Source of the DNA: Calliphora vicina
Taxonomy: Eukaryota; Arthropoda; Insecta; Diptera; Calliphoridae
Reading direction: 5' to 3'
NCBI RefSeq assembly: GCF_958450345.1
Contig: NC_088780.1
Span: 4,772,501 to 4,836,500 of the forward strand
DNA length: 64,000 bases
Position 1 is the first letter of the stretch. The number at the start of each line of letters is the position of its first letter. The notes below the pieces were generated by a model, which ran no database searches, was not told the DNA's origin, and saw only the letters and a list, made by a program, of their open reading frames with translations. Positions 58,274-64,000 of the stretch are shown in pieces. The translations under genes were made by a program, and so were the position numbers.

Positions 58274-59692
58274 ATGATCGAAATAAAAGCGAAACTGGTA
58301 AGAGCTGATGCTGCTATTTACGCTACTGGAGAACGAGTGGAATGTTTAATTGAATTTATTAATAAAGTGTTTAATACTGGATTGCCAGGAGATGCTAATA
58401 GCAACAACAGTATTGAATGTCTGGCTTGGGCATCTGTACAACTTCATTGTTATCGCAAGACCAATGCCAATGTAGGTGGTTCCGATAAAAACTTAGAGTT
58501 GGCCGAAATGATAGGTAAAACGGCTTTGGATGCAGTAACACAGGTTCCAGGAGAAGTAATAATAGCCACAAAGCCCAAAATCCTATTTTGTGATTTAAAA
58601 TTGCAACCAAATGAATCGAAAATTTGTAAGTTTGTTAGTTGCAAACAGTGCATTGTTTATAATATATATTGTTTTTTTAAGATTTTTTCAATGAACTTGT
58701 TCCGCGCGATGGCCCACCTACATATAGAGGTCATGACATTAAGTATTTTTATAAATTAACTATAGCAACACAAAGGGTTAAATCAAAAGTTCAGACTCTG
58801 ACAGTACCTATTAGAGTTTTACCCATTCCATTGATTGCTCGTCCAGATGAAATGCCTATAACAGAGGAAACAAATGATGAGTTGGCACCGACAAATCCAT
58901 TTTTGGAAAAGAAACATATAACTGAGTTGGAAATATCATGGCATCATTTAAAAGTAATTTAATTTTATTAATTAATACTAAAGTAAAATGTCAAGTAAAA
59001 CCTTCCTCTTTCTTTAGAATGTAACTGCTAGACGTGCTCCCAAATTCTATCGTATATCAAATAAGCGTGGATTTGTAGGACGATTCTGTCTTTTTAAGCC
59101 ATCATACAAGTTAGGTGAGGATATAGTTGGTAGTTTAGATTTTGCCAATTGCAAGGTCCGTTGCATACAATTCTCAGTAAAACTGCAATCACAAGAGATT
59201 TTGATTAATTCTGCTGGCAATAAAAATGTCTCTAATGATTTCAACGATTCTTCATCAGTCAATTCTCTCGACATGGCCAGTGTTGCAAGTGGTATTGCTG
59301 TAGATTTTATGCATAAATCGTCGACATCATCATCAGCTTCCAAAGATAAGGATATAAACAGTGCTGAACCTGTAGGCAAAGTAACAACACATGCTGTTAA
59401 TCATGAGGTTTGCTATGCCATATTACAAACACAGGTGGTTGTGCCCATTCCTCTGCACATTACTCCCTCTTTTCGTACCGAATCTGTAGATGTGAGATGG
59501 CGGTTGCATTTTGAATTTGTTACCAGTACGATGATGGATTTTGGAAAAACAAATCCGGAAGTCGGTGAACTTCAAGCACCTAACGAATTACCGGTTGAGA
59601 CCATGGTATGGAATTTACCCATAACAATATATTCGGCCAATCCATTGCAGATTTATGCACCATCACAGGGCCACACACTTTTAATCAAATAA
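58274..59692 (+). CDS. Rgp1 homologue (RAB6A-GEF complex partner, arrestin-like)
   Basis: A 432-residue protein from exons 58274-58625, 58682-58953 and 59018-59692. It starts MIEIKAKLVRADAAIYATGE; then CLAWASVQLHCY, KPKILFCDLKLQPNESKIY and GPPTYRGHDIKYFYKLTIATQRV match RGP1. The third exon has GRFCLFKPSYKLGEDIVGSL and SVDVRWRLHFEFVTS near the C-terminus. The arrestin-like family forms a complex with Ric1 that activates Rab6 at the Golgi and supports retrograde transport. A Ser-rich insert (about residues 270-320) is unlike the vertebrate protein. It converges with the RTRAF-like gene, leaving 788 bp between the stops. Confidence 0.92.
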
Positions 59693-60480
59693 AATTTATC
59701 AAATACATATATAGTGTTAAAATGGATCAAATCAATTTCTTATAGCATTAACATCTACTCTGGGGTATACCAAAACCGTCTTCGCAGGTATGTCATGAAA
59801 AACGAACTATTTGGAAAGGTGTGATGAATTTTTATCAATTTCAATAGTAACTTTTCAAACAACGGCAAATGGAGAGACTATATTCAAAAACAAAATGAAT
59901 GCGTAAAAATTTAATTAAGTGGTAAAGTGCTGCGAGGTAAGTGAGTGTCTTAGATTAGTATTAGGGGTCCAAAAAGTCACACGATATACTTTTCAATCAA
60001 AATCAAAGCTCAGGTGACAAATAGTATATAATTTAACAGAACAACCGAAAATAATAAATTCATCACAAGCCCTTTCGAAATCGATTTCCATCACATACCC
60101 GATAGAGTCAAAATAAAAGCTTTTGTATTGTAGAATGTTAAAAATATTGTAACATCAGTTGAAAGGCATTTTAAAGCTATTTTGAATTGAACCTATAGCG
60201 TTTAGATAATTTATTATTATAAAATATATGAGGAATTCCATAGCAAAATGTTATAATTCCACTTTACCAATTTTATGTATAAACGAATAAATTCAATTAA
60301 ATATTGTTATATTTGGTATTGAATAACAGAAAAATTCGTGTCTGATTTACAATTCAATTAATAATTTTAACTTTTATGCATATATGTACTGCAATATGAT
60401 TTCAGTTTTATTCTATTTGTTATTTTAATATTTAAATAAATATATAGATTATAAATTTATTTCAAGATTCGATATCTTAT
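59693..60480. other. 3' intergenic region between Rgp1 and the RTRAF-like gene
   Basis: AT-rich 3' flanks of two convergent genes. AATAAA-type signals on the minus strand serve the RTRAF-like gene near 60435-60450. I see no further gene or clear repeat. Confidence 0.55.
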
Positions 60481-61348
60481 TTAACGTCCTACTTTACCAA
60501 GTTTGGTATCAGTTTTAGGATTTGCAGTTAAATTTTGTACGGACACTATAGTTTCATTAATATGAGTTTGTAATTCGCGAAGACTTTGTATTTGTAATAA
60601 ACGCAAAATACGCACTGGATAGTCTAATGCGGGGTCATCTTTATAAACAATGTCATTTCCTTTTTCAAATGGAAATGGTGTACCAATAATAGGTTCACGG
60701 TTCTTAGCAGCAGGTGATAGACGCTCTTTAACAATACGAGCTATAGCTTCCAGTTGCATTAAATGATTAGGATGGTGGGGTACTTTTAACTTGGCTGCTA
60801 AAGCTCTAATGCCACCCACAAAATCTTTATGGTTAACTAGTACGAAAAATATAAATAATTCACAATTAAAATCATGCACTTTTTTCAAATATGCACGAAC
60901 TTACAATCCATGTTGTCAAAGAAGCTTTCATTTTTAATACACGGGGTAATAGATTTATTGACATTTTGGGCCATTTGCACAGAACTCAAGTCCTTATATG
61001 CATCGGGAGCATCCAAGAACTCTAAACGTATTGCATAGCTGAGAATCCACGAAATGTCTTCGAGTGGCGTTTCAAAATGTGGCATTCCTAAATCATTTTT
61101 ATACTGTGTATATGCTTCCTCCCAGGCCTGCATGTTGTCTACTCTGCGGAGATTTTCCCGATCTTCAATTTTATAGGTACGAATTTTTTGGTCTTCCAAC
61201 CACAAAATTGTACTGGCAAAAACTTTACGATCTGCAATAAATAAACTAAAATTATTATGTGACTAACATACTCATCGCACAATTTACCATTATAGTCCAG
61301 TTTATCAGGAGTTGGGTGCTCCAAAGCTTCTAATTTCATCTTCAGCAT
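60481..61348 (-). CDS. RTRAF / hCLE (C14orf166, CGI-99) homologue
   Basis: A 247-residue protein from exons 61348-61288, 61231-60905 and 60836-60481. MLKMKLEALEHPTPDKLDYN is followed by TILWLEDQKIRTYKIEDRENLRRV, a very conserved block, then EDISWILSYAIRLEFLDAPD. The end, RLLQIQSLRELQTHINETI...DPALDY and ANPKTDTKLGKVGR, matches the family to the last residue. RTRAF belongs to the tRNA-splicing ligase complex with RtcB, DDX1 and FAM98, and takes part in RNA transport and transcription. Human RTRAF has 244 residues. It is divergent from Rrp15, with 318 bp between the start codons. Confidence 0.93.
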
Positions 61349-61666
61349 TGTTTTTTATTTTTTATCGGAAATATGATGAACTAATGAAATAAAATTCACG
61401 AAAACCCGGCTACAGTGATGTCAATACAGAATGCATGTTTATAGTATTGCCAAAAAGTTCACAGAAATGCACTTCAAATACCGATATGGCAGCACTGCAC
61501 ATTTGTTTTTAATATCATAGGGTTGCCAAGTTCTGATTATAAATCTATTACAATTTCAATTTGTTTTTAAGAGTGGTGGCAACATAAACAAAACACACGT
61601 GAATTTATGTTAGAAAAATAAAAACACAAATCGATTCGCTCTCTTTAAAACATAAAAAATAGTGAA
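61349..61666. promoter_or_regulatory. Shared divergent promoter of the RTRAF-like gene and Rrp15
   Basis: 318 bp between two start codons on opposite strands. It contains CACACGTGAATTT near 61595 (an E-box CACGTG) and no TATA box at a useful distance. Both genes act in RNA biology, so a bidirectional housekeeping promoter is plausible. Start sites are not visible. Confidence 0.5.
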
Positions 61667-62476
61667 ATGGCTTTATCTTCTTTGGAAAAACGGACTAAAA
61701 CAAAAGGTAATAAGTTTATTTTATTAAATATAAATATTTAATTAAAAATATTTAAAGTTTTAAAAAAACAGGAATCGTCAGGCTCAGAACAAAACTCATC
61801 TGCAGACGAGAGTTCAGATGAACAACAAGGCGGAGGTAATGTTGGTTGGGCTGATTCTATTGCCAAAGTTCTAAGTACCACCAAGCCAAAAACCAAGAAG
61901 ACATTGGTACTGTCCCGCGCTAAAAAAATTAAATCAGTTGATAAAGACAAAGTTGAAACTGATTATGGGTTTGAAGTTGAGGGCGAAATTAAAGAAGAAA
62001 AACCCACTGATGAGGAATTGGAAACGACTTTAAAGCAAGCCAAAAATCAAAAACTTGAACTAAGAGTTAAACCCTCTTGGAAGGATATAGAGCGTGAAAG
62101 AGCATTGCGTAAAATTGCTACTCGTGGTGTAGTGCAGCTATTTAATGCTGTGCGCATACAACAAAAGGACTTGCAACATCAGTTAGAGGAAGCTGGTCCA
62201 TTGGATAGTCGTAAGGAAGCGGTTTTAAATAATATAAATAAGCGAAAATTTTTGGATGTTTTAATGAGCGGAAAAAGATCGAAATCTGAACAAGTGGATA
62301 ATGTAGTTAAGGATGAGTTAAAAGAAGAAAGTGACAGCAGCGAAGACGAAAGAGATGATGGTAAGAAAAAGAAATCGGAGTGGAATGTTTTGCGTGATGA
62401 TTTTATGACCAATAAGAAAATCAAACACTGGGATGAAGAAGATGGCAGTGAAGGTGAACAAAGCAATGACGATTAG
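61667..62476 (+). CDS. Ribosomal RNA-processing protein 15 (Rrp15)
   Basis: A 244-residue protein from exons 61667-61706 and 61782-62476. The phase-1 donor AAAAG|GTAATA requires the acceptor GTCAG|GCTC at 61781 rather than the AACAG ten bases earlier. After an acidic Ser/Glu/Asp start come VGWADSIAKVLS, KKTLVLSRAKKIK and the family block RALRKIATRGVVQLFNAVRIQQKDL, then NINKRKFLDVLMSGK. The C-terminus is acidic and Lys-rich (DDGKKKKSEWNVLRDDFMTN). Rrp15 works in the nucleolus on 27S pre-rRNA and early 60S particles. Confidence 0.92.
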
Positions 62477-62555
62477 GAGTAAATATTTTTTATAATGTTA
62501 AGATTAAGTTTTTTTTTTTAATAAATATGTATTGTATTTATCTTCAAAATTAATT

Positions 62556-62825
62556 TTATTCCTTTGTGGACTTTAGAAATGAAAGATTTAATAAACGTGC
62601 TCCTCCCAGCATACAAACACCTGCAAAGATATTACGTACAATTGAGGATTCAAAACTGAGTAAAAGTAATCTATTCAAATACTAACCAGCTGATAGGATT
62701 TTCATGGTATGGTTTTCCCACTTTTTCCGCTGTCTTGCTTGATAATATATGTAAGCGCTAACTCCTATTAAACCAAACCCGCTTATTAAACGACACTCTA
62801 AACAGTCGTTAGAGTTATTGCCCAT
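62556..62825 (-). CDS. DMAC1 (TMEM261)-like mitochondrial microprotein
   Basis: A 67-residue protein from exons 62825-62687 and 62620-62556 (GCTG|GTTAGT ... TTTGCAG|GTGT). MGNNSNDCLECRLISGFGLIGVSAYIYYQAR has the Cys-x-x-Cys and the first membrane segment of DMAC1, a factor for the distal arm of complex I; a second hydrophobic stretch, MKILSAGVCMLGGARLL, follows. The human protein is longer at the N-terminus. The gene converges with Rrp15: the two stop codons are 79 bp apart, so the transcripts must overlap or share a terminator region. The short length makes the homology call moderate. Confidence 0.72.
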
Positions 62826-63037
62826 AATGTAAAACTTACAAAATAAATATAAATTTACACAAAATACTTGGAAATTTTTTTTTATTGTTTTGGCTAATCT
62901 ACATATCAGGGATGGCAAATGGAATTTAAAAATTATACCAATCAACATCAGAAATTGTACTTTTTCGACTGTAATTGTACCACAACTAGGGTCCTCAACG
63001 GACAATTTTTTTCCCAGAATTTTTTTTTATATTCCAG

Positions 63038-63325
63038 AATTTATACAAGGTGGAGTCAGTCAAACAGCTGATAATTTTTTTTTCGCTTTTTGGTTCTAAC
63101 AACTGTCAAACCTTGTTTTTAAATTTAAATATCTACATATACTAAGCTTATTAACAAAAAATTTATTGTTTACATAAATAATTAAAGCCCTCACTATTCA
63201 ATTATCTACACTATATTCAGTTTAAATACTTATTTGTTTAATTTTTCATTTTGGTATTTTGACATTTGTTAAGACCAATCGTTTTTTTTTGTAGAACTGA
63301 CACCACCTTGTATGAATTCGCCTTG
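63038..63325 (-). mobile_element. MITE family beta, copy 4 (first seven bases lost)
   Basis: It begins AATTTATACAAGGTGG and ends CACCTTGTATGAATTCGCCTTG. ATTCCAG lies directly outside on both sides (63031-63037, 63326-63332), so the outer CAAGGCG of the left end has been cut away cleanly. The interior AAAGCCCTCACTATTCAATTATC matches beta copies 1-3. Confidence 0.8.
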
Positions 63326-63371
63326 ATTCCAGTGAAATTTCGGGATTTTTTTAAAATTACAATGAACAAAT

Positions 63372-63761
63372 CAAGGTGCATTTAATAAGGTGCCATCGGC
63401 AGCACAGCTGATTATAGAAATAGCACGCACAAATGTCAAACTACATATATAAAAAATATTCGTCCGTACGCCCGTATGTCAAACTCTATATATAAAAAAT
63501 AAGTGAATTCGCCTGTATTTATTTCAATTCGCCACTGCTGTCACCAAGGTGCATTTAATAAGGTGCCATCGGCAGCACAGCTGATTATAGAAATAGCACG
63601 CACAAATGTCAAACTACATATATAAAAAATATTCGCCCGTGCGTCCGTATGTCAAACTCTATATATAAAAAATAAGTGAATTCGCCTGTATTTATTTCAA
63701 TTCGCCACTGCTGTCACCTTGTTAAATACGCCTTGGCTGTCACCTTGTTAAATACGCCTTG
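63372..63761 (+). mobile_element. MITE family alpha, copy 3, split by copy 4
   Basis: 63372-63544 (173 bp) and 63744-63761 (18 bp) add up to the standard 191-bp alpha unit. The break is filled by alpha copy 4 plus one copy of its 8-bp target duplication. Outer flanks GAACAAAT and GTTGTAAT are not identical, so the older duplication has decayed or been replaced. Confidence 0.85.
63545..63735 (+). mobile_element. MITE family alpha, copy 4, inserted into copy 3
   Basis: A complete 191-bp alpha unit flanked by GCTGTCAC at 63537-63544 and 63736-63743. The duplicated 8 bases come from the host alpha element itself, near its right end. This is a self-insertion with an exact target duplication. Confidence 0.92.
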
Positions 63762-63769
63762 GTTGTAAT

Positions 63770-63927
63770 CAAGGCGAATATATAGAAGGTGACGACAGAA
63801 CTACAACAAATACAAGATGTGCAAAAACAAAACGTACTTTGTTTTTGTTAAAAGATAAGTGAACTGTCAAAGTTGGGTTTGTTGTATTTTTCGCCTCAAC
63901 AACCACAAGTGAATGGACAGTTCAATT
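63770..63927 (+). mobile_element. MITE family delta, copy 2, cut by an alpha element
   Basis: CAAGGCGAATATATAGAAGGTGACGACAG starts the unit. It continues with the delta interior (AGTGAACTGTCAAAGTTG, GTATTTTTCGCC, CACAAGTGAATGGACAGTTCA), with a deletion relative to 23586, and stops at 63927 where alpha copy 5 begins. Confidence 0.75.
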
Positions 63928-64000
63928 CAAGGTGCATTTAATAAGGTGCCATCGGCAGCACAGCTGATTATAGAAATAGCACGCACAAATGTCAAACTAC
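63928..64000 (+). mobile_element. MITE family alpha, copy 5, cut by the window end
   Basis: CAAGGTGCATTTAATAAGGTGCCATCGGCAGCACAGCTG... identical in layout to copies 2-4 for all 73 visible bases. It appears to be inserted into delta copy 2. Confidence 0.8.

Noticed and set aside
1..64000. tRNA or rRNA genes
   Set aside because: Reading both strands by eye gave no cloverleaf with A and B boxes and no rRNA-like segment; a covariance-model search was not possible here.

Overview
The window is 64 kb of AT-rich animal nuclear DNA. Short introns (about 58-110 bp) with GTAAGT-type donors, TTTTAG/TTTCAG acceptors, AATAAA polyadenylation signals and dense non-autonomous transposons point to an insect. 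The encoded proteins resemble Drosophila and other dipteran homologues, and the intron lengths and repeat load suggest a larger-genome fly, perhaps a calyptrate such as a blowfly or house fly. The species cannot be fixed from the sequence. There is no bacterial-style operon, rRNA, tRNA or CRISPR array that I can see.

Layout, left to right. (1) 1-15.8 kb, minus strand: the 5' half of a PP2A B56 regulatory subunit gene, well-rounded (wrd) type. It runs off the left edge and has two alternative 5' parts that splice in the same phase to a shared B56 core. (2) 17.4-32.1 kb, a gene-dense block: Ubl4/Get5-like (+), peroxiredoxin 5 (+), Cbp20 (-), a short PPP1R21-like coiled-coil protein (+), IscA2 (-), Bud23 (+), DNAJC30-like (-) and RpS25 (+). 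(3) 32.1-40.2 kb, a gene-free repeat region: several MITEs, a pogo-type element nested in a larger TIR element, and a roughly 113-bp satellite in two opposite arms, one arm next to a Helitron-like 3' end. (4) 40.2-46.7 kb: V-ATPase subunit c'' VhaPPA1-1 (+), an orphan pair of minus-strand exons, and the spindle-checkpoint kinase Mps1 (+). (5) 47.6-48.5 kb: a decayed copia fragment. (6) 49.1-52.8 kb, minus: a kinectin/p180 (KTN1/RRBP1)-like ER protein, followed by 5.4 kb without a firm gene. (7) 58.3-62.8 kb: Rgp1 (+), RTRAF/hCLE-like (-), Rrp15 (+) and a DMAC1-like microprotein (-). (8) 62.9-64.0 kb: a cluster of nested MITEs.

The genes are mostly housekeeping: ribosome biogenesis and translation (Bud23, Rrp15, RpS25), RNA processing (Cbp20, RTRAF), mitochondrial functions (Prx5, IscA2, DNAJC30-like, DMAC1-like), membrane traffic and acidification (Rgp1, VhaPPA1-1, p180-like, Ubl4 for tail-anchored proteins, PPP1R21-like) and signalling or cell cycle (wrd, Mps1). 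Several neighbours share divergent promoters (DNAJC30/RpS25, RTRAF/Rrp15) or converge closely (Bud23/DNAJC30, Rrp15/DMAC1-like).

The most unusual signal is a group of MITE families that share a terminus built from a doubled short motif (CAAGGYG...AAGGTG) and make 8-bp target duplications. One copy is inserted precisely inside another, and one variant has both motif copies changed together. The large inverted 113-bp array is the second notable structure. All gene models are hand-spliced from the sequence and checked for phase; none has been tested against transcripts.
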